A stretch of DNA of 64,000 bases from Shewanella mangrovisoli (GTDB lineage: Bacteria > Pseudomonadota > Gammaproteobacteria > Enterobacterales > Shewanellaceae). The translations under genes were made by a program, and so were the position numbers. Shown here in pieces: positions 8,775-17,795 of the stretch. The DNA is taken from contig NZ_CP080412.1 in NCBI RefSeq assembly GCF_019457635.1, positions 2,852,001 to 2,916,000 of the forward strand, given 5' to 3'. Position 1 is the stretch's first letter; every line of letters starts with the position of its first letter. The notes below the pieces were generated by a model. The model searched no databases. It saw only the letters and a program-made list of their open reading frames with translations, and was not told the origin of the DNA.

Positions 8775-9455
8775 ATGCAGCTAAAACCGTTAGCCAAGGG
8801 ACGTTATAGCCAGCGATGGGAACAAGACTATCCTCTTATTGAAGCTGTGATTCTTAACTGTATCAGCGAAGTCAAAATGCTCAAAAAAGGCGCTCACCTG
8901 ATGACACAAGGTGAAGCCATAAACTCGCTGGTGTTAGTCAAGCAAGGCCGCGTATCGCTGGGGCACACCGCCAGAAATGGCCGTTGTTTCCAATTAGGGA
9001 CTATCGATTGTGATTCGCAGCTCTTTGGTGAGATGGAGTTTTTTACCCAATACCAGTGTCAGCTCGACATCATCGCCAACGAGCCCTTGGAAATTTCGCT
9101 AATTAGCACTGAAAAGTTGCAACATTCCCTCGGCCAACACCCGCAACTGGCGCTGTTTTTTGCCAGTGCCATAGCGATTGATTACCAAGATACCGTCGAT
9201 ATTTTTACCCGAAGGCTGCTTTATCCCATCAGCTATAACGTGGCATTCGATATCTACCATGAGTATTTAAACGATTTACCCGTCGATGGTTTTAGTAAGC
9301 GTTATTTAGAGGCGGAGCGTTTTGGTACCACAGACAGGGTCTACCGACGGGCACTGCAACATTTGGAAGAGCGCGGTTTAATCGAGCGTAAAAAAGAAGG
9401 CATTCGGATTAAAAACCTAAATGCACTTAAAGCTTTTGTCGAAGCAGGCATTTAA
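8775..9455 (+). CDS. Crp/Fnr-family transcriptional regulator
   Basis: A 226-residue regulator with an N-terminal cyclic-nucleotide-type beta-roll (about residues 35-140: ITSLV-like LVLVKQGRVSLG, LFGEMEFF) and a C-terminal winged helix (about 165-220: TTDRVYRRALQHLEERGLIERKKEGIRI in pieces). There is no N-terminal Fe-S cysteine cluster as in Fnr. The GEMEFF block is a degenerate phosphate-binding cassette lacking the Arg-Thr/Ser pair of Crp, so cAMP binding is doubtful. ATG at 8775 is preferred because AAGGG lies 8 bases before it. It faces the tsgA-like/deoD pair convergently, so it may or may not control them. Confidence 0.75.
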   Translation: MQLKPLAKGRYSQRWEQDYPLIEAVILNCISEVKMLKKGAHLMTQGEAINSLVLVKQGRVSLGHTARNGRCFQLGTIDCDSQLFGEMEFFTQYQCQLDIIANEPLEISLISTEKLQHSLGQHPQLALFFASAIAIDYQDTVDIFTRRLLYPISYNVAFDIYHEYLNDLPVDGFSKRYLEAERFGTTDRVYRRALQHLEERGLIERKKEGIRIKNLNALKAFVEAGI

Positions 9456-9510
9456 CCCACTCCGACAACACCCATACTCGGCGGATAACAACCAAGTATG
9501 GGCCTTTAGC

Positions 9511-10686
9511 TTAACTTGCCGAAAGTGATTGTGCAGACATCGCAGGTTTCATCCGGCTCGATGCAATCAGCAGCATAAAGATTGCGGCGTAAAGCACGGG
9601 GATCACATACATCACGGTTTGTAAGCCGATAATACGCTCGAAGAACGAACTGATCGCTGGGCTAAACATGGCGCCCGTACTGCCACTGATCAGAATGTAG
9701 GAGACATTCTTGCTGCTGGCTTGCTTCACAAACGACACGCCATAGGCAATAAACGCATTGTAAAGTGCCGCGCAGACAAAGCCGTACCCATAGGTTAAAT
9801 AAGCAATCCAATTCAGTTTATCGGTAGTCACAATCACAAAGGTGATCACCATGGCTAAACCAATAATACCGACTAAGAAATGATGAATTTTTACCCGGGT
9901 CACGATCAGGGTTGAAATCAAAGCACCGATCAGCGCGGCCGACCAATATTGGGTAATGATATTGCCCGCCTCTTCAAATGGGATATCAAATTTTTGTTTT
10001 ACAAATAACGGTGCCCACGTGAGGAAGGTATACAGCGCCAACATGCCTAAAAATAAGCCGATACCGCCGCTGATAATGCCGAAATTCCACTCCGATTGTT
10101 GTTTCTCCTCTGTATTCGATGATTGCTCGCACAGAGAAAAATTGGTGAATAAGCTAATAATCACCGTGCCTAAGGCAACCAAACCCACGGCTAAGTAACT
10201 GTAACTCCATGATAAGGCATTGGTTAAGGCGTAGGTTGTGATCAGCGGAAACACCACCCCAGCAACATTAAAGGTCGCATCCTGCACCACTAACATAGTG
10301 CTCTGCATTTTGGCTTGCCATACTGACACCACAATAGTGCCTGCGATACACAGACCAATCCCGCCGCAGAATCCAATTAAGGTCATGGCTACCATCACCA
10401 CTTGTAGCGAACTGGTAAGGTGTAATGCCAGCGCAGAAAGCGCGACTAGACTGTAACTGAGTAAGGTGATCCGCTTGATGCCCAACTTTTCAATAAAGAA
10501 GAAGGCGGCAATGGTCCCCGCCAATGCGCCACCATTAAGCAGGGAGAAGATTGAAGCCACATCATTCACATCGGCCGCAAACTTCTCCGCTATGGGTTCT
10601 ATCAACATCCCAAATTGCGTCGCAAAACCCGCCATAATAAAGTTCGCGAGAAAACTAATGGCGGTTAAGGTGATTTTATTATTCAT
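9511..10686 (-). CDS. TsgA-like MFS transporter
   Basis: A 391-residue major facilitator superfamily protein with about twelve hydrophobic segments and a central hydrophilic loop (EQSSNTEEKQQSEW) between the two six-helix halves. Its layout and blocks (SFLANFIMAGFATQFGMLIEPIA, FSLLNGGALAGTI, WAPLFVKQKF, GSTGAMFSPAI) resemble E. coli TsgA, an MFS protein of unknown substrate. The ATG at 10686 has GGA about 9 bases upstream; the ATG at 10695 is an alternative. It follows deoD by 50 bases on the same strand, so the two are probably co-transcribed and a nucleoside or nucleobase substrate is a reasonable inference. Confidence 0.75.
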   Translation of the reverse strand: MNNKITLTAISFLANFIMAGFATQFGMLIEPIAEKFAADVNDVASIFSLLNGGALAGTIAAFFFIEKLGIKRITLLSYSLVALSALALHLTSSLQVVMVAMTLIGFCGGIGLCIAGTIVVSVWQAKMQSTMLVVQDATFNVAGVVFPLITTYALTNALSWSYSYLAVGLVALGTVIISLFTNFSLCEQSSNTEEKQQSEWNFGIISGGIGLFLGMLALYTFLTWAPLFVKQKFDIPFEEAGNIITQYWSAALIGALISTLIVTRVKIHHFLVGIIGLAMVITFVIVTTDKLNWIAYLTYGYGFVCAALYNAFIAYGVSFVKQASSKNVSYILISGSTGAMFSPAISSFFERIIGLQTVMYVIPVLYAAIFMLLIASSRMKPAMSAQSLSAS

Positions 10687-10736
10687 TTTTGTCATTCCAT
10701 CGTGAAATGCGAAAGGTGCAAAGGTTAGCTTGAGAC

Positions 10737-11441
10737 CTAATTCAGCGCAGTCGCCAGCGCAAGTTCGATCATATTATTGAAGGATAACTGGCGTTCTTCG
10801 GCGGTGGTTTCCTCACCCGTTAGGCAATGATCGGATACCGTGAGAATGGCCAATGATTCAATGCCCTGTTGATGCGCTAAGCCATAAAGACCTGCGACTT
10901 CCATATCGATACCCAATACCCCAAAACGCTCCAATGCTGGGATCATATCTTCGTCGGGATCATAATAAAGATCGCCACTAAATACGTTGCCAACTTTCAC
11001 GCTAATGCCTTTTTCATTGGCTTGGGTATAGGCTTTGTGCAGTAAGGAAAAGGTGGCCGAGGTTGCCATATGATAGCCACTGCTACGCTTGGCATTCGTG
11101 GGTGAGTCGGTGCCCGCCGCCTGCGCTAAAATCACATCCCGCATGTGCACGTGTTTTTGGGTTGCGCCTAAACTGCCGATACGAATGATGCGCTTCACAC
11201 CAAAAAAATTAATCAACTCATGGCCATAGAGCACCATTGAGGAAATCCCCATACCGTGACCCATCACAGAAATACGCTGCCCTTGGTAATAACCTGTGTA
11301 ACCCAGCATATTGCGAACGTTGGTGACTTCGACGGCATCGGTAAGGTAGGTTTCGGCAATATATTTTGCCCGCAGCGGATCCCCAGGCATAATTACAGTT
11401 TCAGCAAAATCAGTAGGTTGTGCATTAATGTGCGCGGTCAT
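10737..11441 (-). CDS. deoD: Purine nucleoside phosphorylase DeoD-type
   Basis: A 234-residue hexameric-type purine nucleoside phosphorylase, which splits purine (deoxy)ribonucleosides with phosphate to free base and (deoxy)ribose-1-phosphate. Visible signatures are MPGDPLRAKYIAETYL near the N-terminus (phosphate loop), the MEVAGLYG block that binds the ribose, and TVSDHCLTGEE with the catalytic Asp. The start at 11441 aligns with E. coli DeoD (THINA... region) and has GAGGA 8 bases upstream; the open frame continues upstream for 50 codons, but that part does not look like protein. It is not next to deoC, deoA or deoB here, which suggests a second deoD copy dedicated to purine salvage with the neighbouring transporter. 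Confidence 0.95.
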   Translation of the reverse strand: MTAHINAQPTDFAETVIMPGDPLRAKYIAETYLTDAVEVTNVRNMLGYTGYYQGQRISVMGHGMGISSMVLYGHELINFFGVKRIIRIGSLGATQKHVHMRDVILAQAAGTDSPTNAKRSSGYHMATSATFSLLHKAYTQANEKGISVKVGNVFSGDLYYDPDEDMIPALERFGVLGIDMEVAGLYGLAHQQGIESLAILTVSDHCLTGEETTAEERQLSFNNMIELALATALN

Positions 11442-11791
11442 AGGTCTATCCTCATCTAATATTATGCTGATAGTAGTGCTCAACCCTGAAATAGTTTTAG
11501 GACTAAAGTCCGCTTTTCTGTCGCTGTTTGAGTTTTTCCGTCGAACTGAGTTAGTTATCGCAACTTTGCTTCTCGGCGTAGCAACCGTCACGGGACAAAC
11601 TCAATCCCGCACAAACGAGCAGAAGGAAGATGGGTTGGTGAGGATGAGGATAGATAAAAGCAAAAGACTTACGCCCTGAAAACGTAAGTCTTTATAAATG
11701 GAGCGAAAGCCTTTATCAACGCGCGTTAACTTAGCTTTGAAATGCCAAATGCTCTAACGCGATAGTGACAACTCAACCCTATGATTCAAGC
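11442..11791. other. Gene-free spacer between deoD and ycfL
   Basis: About 350 bases with no convincing gene. The upstream half should hold the deoD promoter, but I see no clear -35/-10 pair. At 11664-11693 there is a 10-bp hairpin (AAGACTTACG/CGTAAGTCTT) followed on the minus strand by T-rich sequence, which is a likely terminator for ycfL. Confidence 0.5.
11664..11693 (-). terminator. Probable terminator after ycfL
   Basis: An inverted repeat AAGACTTACG...CGTAAGTCTT, with minus-strand Ts following the stem. It lies about 100 bases downstream of the ycfL stop. Confidence 0.55.
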
Positions 11792-12184
11792 TTAGTTTGA
11801 ATAGGTCTCGCGCACATAAACATCGAATTTCGCCACTTGCGCATTTGGGGCCACGGCCGACACTTGCAGCTGTTGTTTACCGTGTAATTTCACCGATTTC
11901 CAACTGGTGGCTTCATCTTCAATGGTAAAGCCGCTGGCATCATACCAAGTGAACTTATATTGCACTCGCATATCGCTTGAGGACTTGCTGACGATCAACG
12001 CCGAACCTTGGATAAGATCGCCAACACGGCGCGCCTCAACCCCTTCAACACTGATATCACGGGCGAAGCTGTTGTTATCGACGCGGGTTTCTCCCAGTGA
12101 GTTCACCGAAATGCCCGCCGTATTAGTGCAGGCACCGAGTGTCAGTGCTGCAGCCAAGATTAATCCACTGTAAATTGCTTTCAT
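11792..12184 (-). CDS. ycfL: YcfL family (DUF1425) lipoprotein
   Basis: A 130-residue lipoprotein: the signal peptide ends in the lipobox LGAC (Cys about residue 19), and the mature domain fits DUF1425, with VEARRVGDLIQG and VQYKFTWYDASGFTIE. In E. coli ycfL lies just after hinT and before lpoB and thiK; here it lies downstream of hinT and two thioesterase genes, so part of that order is kept. Its function is unknown. The ATG at 12184 has GAGGGAA upstream; the GTG 15 bases earlier is less likely. Confidence 0.85.
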   Translation of the reverse strand: MKAIYSGLILAAALTLGACTNTAGISVNSLGETRVDNNSFARDISVEGVEARRVGDLIQGSALIVSKSSSDMRVQYKFTWYDASGFTIEDEATSWKSVKLHGKQQLQVSAVAPNAQVAKFDVYVRETYSN

Positions 12185-12314
12185 TTTGTTTTCCCTCACT
12201 CACAAAAACCTAGGTGCCGAACAACGGATGGGCAATGACACTACGCGACGCCAGCTGAACTTATGCTTAACGTACACATCGGCAAAACCTGCTCATCCTG
12301 CCCCGCCCTCGCGA

Positions 12315-12779
12315 TTAATCAATCAAAAAGTGCGCCCTTGCGGTAGCGATCAACTGCTTACGATTGGTTTGCCAACAATTGATATTCACGTTGGCGACCC
12401 GTCGACCCTGACGGGTGATACGGCATTCGGCAAAGCTGTCTTTATGAAGGCCGGCACGCAGGTAATCAATGGAGAAATCAACTACTTTTGGCACTTTTGC
12501 CGTTTGCATAAACACCATTAATTGCACTATGGCTGACATTTCCATAAAACCAGCAATCACTCCGCCATGAATCGCGGGCAGGATGGGATTACCGATATTG
12601 TCGTCCTTAGCGGGGAGTTTGAAAATCAGCTCGTCGCCAAAGCGCTCGACCTTCATGCCAATAAACTTAGCATAGGGCACGTGTTCGAGTAGATGACCAA
12701 AGTCATTCAGCTCAGTGGCGCGTTTTACAATCCCCTGCACATCGAGGGTTTTCTGCTCGGTCGGCTTATTTGAGTTCAT
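12315..12779 (-). CDS. PaaI-type hotdog-fold thioesterase
   Basis: A 154-residue single hotdog-domain protein. The signature is PAIHGGVIAGFMEMSAIVQL with the HGG loop, as in PaaI/YigI-type acyl-CoA thioesterases that hydrolyse acyl-CoA thioesters; the acyl group is not predictable. An FSIDYLRAG strand and a final ATARAHFLID strand complete the fold. Its start overlaps the end of the upstream thioesterase gene by about 14 bases, so the two are translationally coupled and may act as a heteromer. Confidence 0.8.
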   Translation of the reverse strand: MNSNKPTEQKTLDVQGIVKRATELNDFGHLLEHVPYAKFIGMKVERFGDELIFKLPAKDDNIGNPILPAIHGGVIAGFMEMSAIVQLMVFMQTAKVPKVVDFSIDYLRAGLHKDSFAECRITRQGRRVANVNINCWQTNRKQLIATARAHFLID

Positions 12780-13293
12780 CTGTCTCTCCTAAGGACGGCA
12801 CGGCTTCTCCCATCAAGGCTTGCCTAAAGGCATCGCCCACCATTTCGGGGCTGATACGCATAAAGGAGCCCACCGCATGGGCGATAGGATCATCGATGCT
12901 GTCCTGATAGGCGATGGCGCGGGTAAAGGCAATATTAGATGACAATTTATAGCACTCGGCAAAGCCATAAACCGACTTATGTGGCTGGGCGGGCTTCATA
13001 TAATCGACCCGTAAATCGAGGGTGGGCGAAATCTCTAAGGATTGATATTTTTGAAAAATCGCACTCACCACAGCGCTGCCACAGGCGGTGTCCATCAGGG
13101 TGGTAATCACCCCGCCATGGATAACCCCCGTATCGGGATAACCAATTAACTCAGTGCTATAGGGCAACTCAATCAGTACATGGTGCTCACTGGCCTCGAG
13201 CACGGTGAGCCCTAAGCGGCGGCACTGGGCGAGCTGATCGACAAATCGCTGCGCCATTTGAGTCAGCGGGAAAAACTCGGGATTAACCTTCAT
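12766..13293 (-). CDS. PaaI-type hotdog-fold thioesterase (second copy)
   Basis: A 175-residue hotdog-domain protein with [19 protein letters not shown], the family's HGG motif, and [11 protein letters not shown]. It has an extra N-terminal segment ([18 protein letters not shown]) and a C-terminal tail compared with its neighbour. Its ATG overlaps the hinT stop (ATGA), and it overlaps the next thioesterase, giving a tight hinT-thioesterase-thioesterase set. The two copies share the fold but are not close paralogues by eye. Confidence 0.8.
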   Translation of the reverse strand: MKVNPEFFPLTQMAQRFVDQLAQCRRLGLTVLEASEHHVLIELPYSTELIGYPDTGVIHGGVITTLMDTACGSAVVSAIFQKYQSLEISPTLDLRVDYMKPAQPHKSVYGFAECYKLSSNIAFTRAIAYQDSIDDPIAHAVGSFMRISPEMVGDAFRQALMGEAVPSLGETDELK

Positions 13294-13646
13294 TGACCTT
13301 GGCTCAGCATGGGTCCCAGTGGCTCTCCGCCGACGAGATGAATATGGATATGGTACACTTCCTGTCCGCCATGTTTGTTGCAGTTCATGATCAAACGATA
13401 ACCGTCTTTGGCAATCCCCGCCTCAGCCGCCAGTTTAGCCGCCACAGTCATCATCCGGCCAAGAGCAGGTTCATCCGAGGCTTTCATATCATTTGCGGTT
13501 GGGATCAAATGATTCGGCACAATCAAAATATGGGTTGGCGCCTTTGGCGAGATGTCTCTAAAAGCGGTTACCAGCTCGTCTTGATACAGAATGTCGGCGG
13601 GAATTTCGCGGCGGATAATTTTGCTGAAAATGGTTTCTTCGGCCAT
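13290..13646 (-). CDS. hinT: HIT family purine nucleoside phosphoramidase HinT
   Basis: A 118-residue histidine-triad protein very close to E. coli HinT, starting [19 protein letters not shown] and carrying the triad [12 protein letters not shown] (His-x-His-x-His) near the C-terminus. It hydrolyses adenosine 5'-phosphoramidate and aminoacyl-AMPs, cytosolic, as a homodimer. The ATG at 13646 has GGAGG-like sequence upstream (AAGGAGGACTCCCC region). It is first in the set with the two thioesterases and ycfL. Confidence 0.95.
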   Translation of the reverse strand: MAEETIFSKIIRREIPADILYQDELVTAFRDISPKAPTHILIVPNHLIPTANDMKASDEPALGRMMTVAAKLAAEAGIAKDGYRLIMNCNKHGGQEVYHIHIHLVGGEPLGPMLSQGQ

Positions 13647-13791
13647 GGGGAGTCCTCCTTGGGTTAATTGGGATAGTATACTAGCAATTCAACGCTTTGT
13701 GTCTCCAGATATTTTGCGTTTCATTTGCCTGTTGTGCGCATTTTTGGCAGCATGACGCCCATTAAAACGCAGCGGTTTTACAGGATAAATT

Positions 13792-15558
13792 ATGGTCCAC
13801 TATCACATCATTCCCGTCGATCCTAAGGCGCATTTGTTCGCCATCACCATGACGGTACAAACGCCTCACCCTAAGCAAGTTTTTAGTTTGCCCGCGTGGC
13901 TTCCTGGCAGTTATATGGTGCGGGATTTTGCTAAGAATATTATCGACCTTAAAGCCACGGGCGCTAACGGCGAGCCGCTTACGCTCACTCAGCTGGATAA
14001 ACAAACTTGGTTGGTCGAACATCAAAGCACCCAACTCACCTTAACCTATCAAGTTTATGCTTGGGACTTGTCGGTACGCACCGCACACCTAGATATGACC
14101 CACGGTTTCTTTAACGGTAGCAGTGTATTTTTAGCCGCCCACGGCTTTGAGACAGGCTTACACACAGTGACAATGGCGGCGCCGACCGAGCCGAGCCTAA
14201 ACGAGTGGCGCCTTGCCACCAGCATGACACGCCAAAGCGGTGATGAATTTGCCTTTGGTGAGTTTTGCGCGCAAAGCTATGACGATCTTATCGATCATCC
14301 GGTAGAAATGGGCCTATTCACCCAAGCCAGTTTTGAAGCTTGCGGCGTCAGACACGATATCGTATTAAACGGTCGCCACCGCGCCCATATGCCGAGACTC
14401 TGCCAAGACTTAAAGGCCATTTGCGAGTATCAAATCAAGCTGTTTGGCACGCCCGCCCCCTTTGAGCGTTATCTATTTATGACCACAGTGCTCGACAATG
14501 GCTTTGGTGGTTTAGAGCATAGGGCATCGACGGCACTCATGTGCTCGCGCAAGGATTTACCGCTGTCGATGGATGCGCCGATTAATAACGACTATCGCAC
14601 CTATTTATCGCTCTGTAGCCATGAGTATTTCCACAGCTGGAACGTCAAGCGCATCAAGCCAGAATGCTTCTTACCCTATCAACTCGAGGCGGAAACCTAT
14701 ACGCCGCAGCTGTGGGCCTATGAGGGCATCACCTCCTATTATGATGACTTCCTCACCTATCGTGCAGGCTTAGTGGATGAGCAAAGCTACTTAGATATGC
14801 TGAGCGAAACCTTTACAAGGGTATATCGCTGTCAAGGCCGCTTTAAACAAAGCATTAAAGACTCCAGCTTTAATGCTTGGACTAAGTTCTATAAGCAGGA
14901 TGAGAACGCCCAAAACGCCATTATCAGTTATTATACTAAGGGCGCCCTGTTTGCCCTGTATCTCGATTTAACCCTAAGAAGCGAGACTCAGGGAAAATAC
15001 AATCTCGACGATGTGATGACCATTCTGTGGCAGGAATATGCCCTGCAAAATCGTGGCACCACAGATGAATGTCATCAAAGGATTGTTGAACGCTTATTGG
15101 GGCGCAATTGCCAAGATCTCTTCGCCTATTTAGACAATACCGACGATATTCCACTGGCGCCGCTACTTGCCGAGTTTGGGGTTGAATTGACCTTACGCGC
15201 GAGCAATGGCGCACAGGATGTCGGCGGTGGCACGGCTAAAGGGTATGAAATTGCTTTTGGCGCTAAGACGCAAGCCGCACCGATGGGCCTTAAAGTAACC
15301 ACAGTCGCCCAAGGCAGCCCTGCTCACCTTGCGGGTTTAAGCGCCGGAGATATCTTAATTGCGGCGGATAATCTGCAGGTGACTGGCCAATTTGAAGCGC
15401 AGCTTCAGCAATACCCACTCGGACAAGGCTTAGGCCTACATTGGTTTAGACGCGATGAACTGATGACCGGAGAACTGATTATTGCTGAGGCGCCAAAGGA
15501 TACGGTTGCCTTAAGCATCACAGATAAAGACAAACTCCAGGCTTGGTTGGGTCGCTAA
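13792..15558 (+). CDS. M61 family glycyl aminopeptidase-type metallopeptidase with PDZ domain
   Basis: A 588-residue metallopeptidase of family M61. The N-terminal beta-domain (about 1-170) contains the family pattern FSLPAWLPGSYMVRDFAKN; the catalytic domain carries the zinc site HEYFHSWNVKR at about residue 279 and WAYEGITSYYDDF, which supplies the third ligand Glu about 30 residues later. A PDZ domain follows (about 480-570: VAQGSPAHLAGLSAGDILIA). No signal peptide is seen, so it appears cytosolic. Substrates are peptides with small N-terminal residues. It is a single gene with AGGA before the ATG and a strong terminator after it. Confidence 0.85.
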   Translation: MVHYHIIPVDPKAHLFAITMTVQTPHPKQVFSLPAWLPGSYMVRDFAKNIIDLKATGANGEPLTLTQLDKQTWLVEHQSTQLTLTYQVYAWDLSVRTAHLDMTHGFFNGSSVFLAAHGFETGLHTVTMAAPTEPSLNEWRLATSMTRQSGDEFAFGEFCAQSYDDLIDHPVEMGLFTQASFEACGVRHDIVLNGRHRAHMPRLCQDLKAICEYQIKLFGTPAPFERYLFMTTVLDNGFGGLEHRASTALMCSRKDLPLSMDAPINNDYRTYLSLCSHEYFHSWNVKRIKPECFLPYQLEAETYTPQLWAYEGITSYYDDFLTYRAGLVDEQSYLDMLSETFTRVYRCQGRFKQSIKDSSFNAWTKFYKQDENAQNAIISYYTKGALFALYLDLTLRSETQGKYNLDDVMTILWQEYALQNRGTTDECHQRIVERLLGRNCQDLFAYLDNTDDIPLAPLLAEFGVELTLRASNGAQDVGGGTAKGYEIAFGAKTQAAPMGLKVTTVAQGSPAHLAGLSAGDILIAADNLQVTGQFEAQLQQYPLGQGLGLHWFRRDELMTGELIIAEAPKDTVALSITDKDKLQAWLGR

Positions 15559-15604
15559 TTTTCAACGCATTAGCCTTTAAATTCGTCTTTAACCCATAAA
15601 GCAC

Positions 15605-15640
15605 AAAAGGGGCAATCGTATCGACGATTGCCCCTTTTTA
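15605..15640. terminator. Bidirectional Rho-independent terminator
   Basis: Stem GGGGCAATCGT/ACGATTGCCCC with a four-base loop and A/T runs on both sides, between the convergent M61 peptidase and CsgD-like genes. Confidence 0.85.
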
Positions 15641-15695
15641 TTTAATTCTTTGTTTACTCAATTGAATATTGGCTTAGCGATACATCAACAATGGG

Positions 15696-16331
15696 TTACA
15701 CCACCACATCGTGTAAATAGGTTTGTGCCCAAGCGATAGCTTGACCACGGCTCGACACACCAATCTTACGGAAGACACGGTACAAGTGCGTCTTAATGGT
15801 GCTCTCACTGACAAACAATTGATTGGCGATATCGAGGTTAGTGCTGCCAGACAGCAGGGCTTGTAACACTTCACGTTCACGGATGGTTAATGGCTCGGTA
15901 TCTTCGAAGAGTCCAAAGTCATCATTCACCCCGTTCACCAATTGGATAGGGATCACTCTGTGTCCGCGCAGGATGTTGGAAAGGCCAAGGCTGATTTCAG
16001 TCAATCCTGCATCCAGATAGAATACCCCTGCCGTGGTCGAGGCTTGCATTAAGAAGCGAGCATCAACTTGTTTAGGGAACTGGATATAAACGACTCGCAC
16101 ACTCGGGTGTTCGCGGGCAAGCAAGCGTTGAAATTGATAGGCTTTTTGAAGATCGACGGTGGAAAGGTCAATCACCACCATAGAGGCTTGATTGTCTTTG
16201 ATTTGATCGCACATCTCATCTGGGCTGACTTGCGACAGCTTAACGAGAAACTCCTGCGGCCAGCGTCCGGCCAGCAATTCCATTAAAACTTGCGATCTTG
16301 ACACTACAATCCAATGTAATATTTTGAACAT
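15696..16331 (-). CDS. CsgD-like LuxR-family transcriptional regulator
   Basis: A 211-residue regulator: an N-terminal receiver-like domain (about 1-120, with VVIDLSTVD at the position of the phosphorylation strand) and a C-terminal LuxR/FixJ helix-turn-helix (about 148-205: LTIREREVLQALLSGSTNLDIANQLFVSESTIKTH in pieces). The architecture and the phrase VFYLDAGLTEISLGLSNILRG follow E. coli CsgD, the curli/biofilm master regulator, which has a degenerate receiver. There are no csg structural genes here. ATG 16331 is chosen with GAG 8 bases upstream; the GTG 9 bases before is possible. The adjacent divergent cytochrome b gene may be a target, but that is a guess. Confidence 0.75.
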   Translation of the reverse strand: MFKILHWIVVSRSQVLMELLAGRWPQEFLVKLSQVSPDEMCDQIKDNQASMVVIDLSTVDLQKAYQFQRLLAREHPSVRVVYIQFPKQVDARFLMQASTTAGVFYLDAGLTEISLGLSNILRGHRVIPIQLVNGVNDDFGLFEDTEPLTIREREVLQALLSGSTNLDIANQLFVSESTIKTHLYRVFRKIGVSSRGQAIAWAQTYLHDVVV

Positions 16332-16627
16332 CCTGCTCACTCCCTGTCTGGTTAACGATTATTCATTTTGAGAGGAGAAACATCTCTCAATACCACTTCA
16401 ACATCCGTTCAATAGACTTCCAAGTCTACCGTGCACACGATATTAGCATTAGATAAAACAGATTCAAAAGACTTACGATAAAAATATTTACCGTACGCAA
16501 ATCAAAAACTTCTGCAACTTTAGCACTGAGCATTGTCAATCAGAAGGCTGAATTTAAACTGAAAATAATGCGCTATTTTGAATAGAAAGGCGTAAGATCA
16601 AATCAACACAAATCATAAGGAAATACC

Positions 16628-17374
16628 ATGTCCAACCCGCAGCCAAACTCTATTGAAATGCAGTCCTATCGCGTGTGGGACAGACCCACGCGTCTGTTCC
16701 ACTGGATTAATCTCATCCTTGTACTCGCCCTGCTTATCGTTGGCGGCATGATGATGTTTCGCAGCGACTTAGGCATTACCGAACTCTCCGGCAAAATTGG
16801 GCTTAAGACCCTGCACGTCATCATTGGCTATGGCTTTGCGATTAATTTACTGATCCGCCTGGTTTGGGGTTTTATGGGCAATAAATATGCCCGTTTTAGC
16901 CATATGTTCCCCAATACCAATAGCAAGAGCGAGTTACAAAGCTATAAAGCGGAACTTGCCGCGGGTAAAAATCCCCAGTATCTAGGCCACAATCCTAAGG
17001 GGAAATTCGCCGTACTCGCCATCATGCTCTTGCTTGTCACCATAATGATCACAGGCCTGATCCGCGCAGGTACAGACATTTACTATCCGCCACTCGGCAG
17101 CACAGTACAAAGCTACTTAGCCGCAGCGGATGTTGAGCCAAGTAGCTTAAAACCCTACGATGCCACAGGCGTAGATACCGATAAAGCCAATGCTATCAAG
17201 CCCATGAAGGGACTGGCCGGTGAAGTACACGTTTACGCCGTGTACTTATTGATGCTCCTTATCGTGCTGCATGTGTTTGCCGTGATTTACACAGAAGTCA
17301 AACGCCAACCCGGGATCATTTCCGCCATGTTTTCTGGCAAAAAACTGATCCAAGGACAACCGAAGGACGAGTGA
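16628..17374 (+). CDS. Cytochrome b561-type membrane protein
   Basis: A 248-residue inner-membrane di-heme cytochrome b of the Ni/Fe-hydrogenase-type/b561 bacterial family, with N-terminal RVWDRPTRLFHWINL, whose His starts the first heme helix, and later membrane segments near TLHVIIGYGFAINLLIRLVW, AVLAIMLLLVTIMITGLI and VHVYAVYLLMLLIVLHVFAVIY. Histidines in the helices would ligate the hemes. It likely passes electrons between the quinone pool and a periplasmic partner. The convergent neighbour is the tetraheme cytochrome cctA, a sensible partner, but they are not an operon. AAGGA precedes the ATG. Confidence 0.8.
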   Translation: MSNPQPNSIEMQSYRVWDRPTRLFHWINLILVLALLIVGGMMMFRSDLGITELSGKIGLKTLHVIIGYGFAINLLIRLVWGFMGNKYARFSHMFPNTNSKSELQSYKAELAAGKNPQYLGHNPKGKFAVLAIMLLLVTIMITGLIRAGTDIYYPPLGSTVQSYLAAADVEPSSLKPYDATGVDTDKANAIKPMKGLAGEVHVYAVYLLMLLIVLHVFAVIYTEVKRQPGIISAMFSGKKLIQGQPKDE

Positions 17375-17390
17375 AATAAATCATGCCTAT

Positions 17391-17422
17391 AAAAAAACGC
17401 CAGCAATTGCTGGCGTTTTTTA
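17391..17422. terminator. Bidirectional Rho-independent terminator
   Basis: Stem AAAACGCCAGC/GCTGGCGTTTT with an AATT loop, between convergent cytochrome b and cctA. Confidence 0.85.
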
Positions 17423-17444
17423 TCAAACTTATACCGAAGTAGGA

Positions 17445-17795
17445 TTACTTCTTCAGGATAGATTCTGGAGTACGACCATCGTCATGGCAGCTTTCACAGG
17501 TAGGTTTTTGACCTACGTTCATATCGTGTGGCGCGTGACAGTCAGCACACACTAAGTTGCCATCGTGTGGCTTGTGTACCGCGTCCATTTCAGCCAAAGA
17601 GCCGTGGCAGCTTTGACATTGTTCAAATTCGAAAGCACCGTCAGCAGAAGGTGTACCGTCTTTATGACAGCTTTCACAACCACCAGATTCTGCATGGAAG
17701 TCTGATAATTTTTGATCCGCGGCAAATGCGGTTGGTGACAGCGCTAGCGCTGCAAGACTTGCCCCGAAAAGCGCACTTAATAGTTTTTTGCTCAC
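17445..17795 (-). CDS. cctA: Small tetraheme cytochrome c, CctA
   Basis: A 116-residue precursor with a Sec signal peptide (cleaved after AFA, about residue 25) and four CxxCH heme sites: CESCH, CQSCH, CADCH and CESCH. This is the size and pattern of the Shewanella small tetraheme cytochrome, an abundant periplasmic electron shuttle between CymA and terminal reductases during anaerobic growth. The start is the GTG at 17795, placed by GGAGG 7 bases upstream and the signal peptide [18 protein letters not shown]; extending the frame upstream gives no sensible protein. The C-terminus RTPESILKK is what I would expect for a close relative of the S. oneidensis protein. Confidence 0.95.
   Translation of the reverse strand: MSKKLLSALFGASLAALALSPTAFAADQKLSDFHAESGGCESCHKDGTPSADGAFEFEQCQSCHGSLAEMDAVHKPHDGNLVCADCHAPHDMNVGQKPTCESCHDDGRTPESILKK

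Noticed and set aside
11428..11679. 83-codon open frame upstream of deoD
   Set aside because: It lies across the deoD promoter region and has no protein signature; it ends in the terminator-like repeat.
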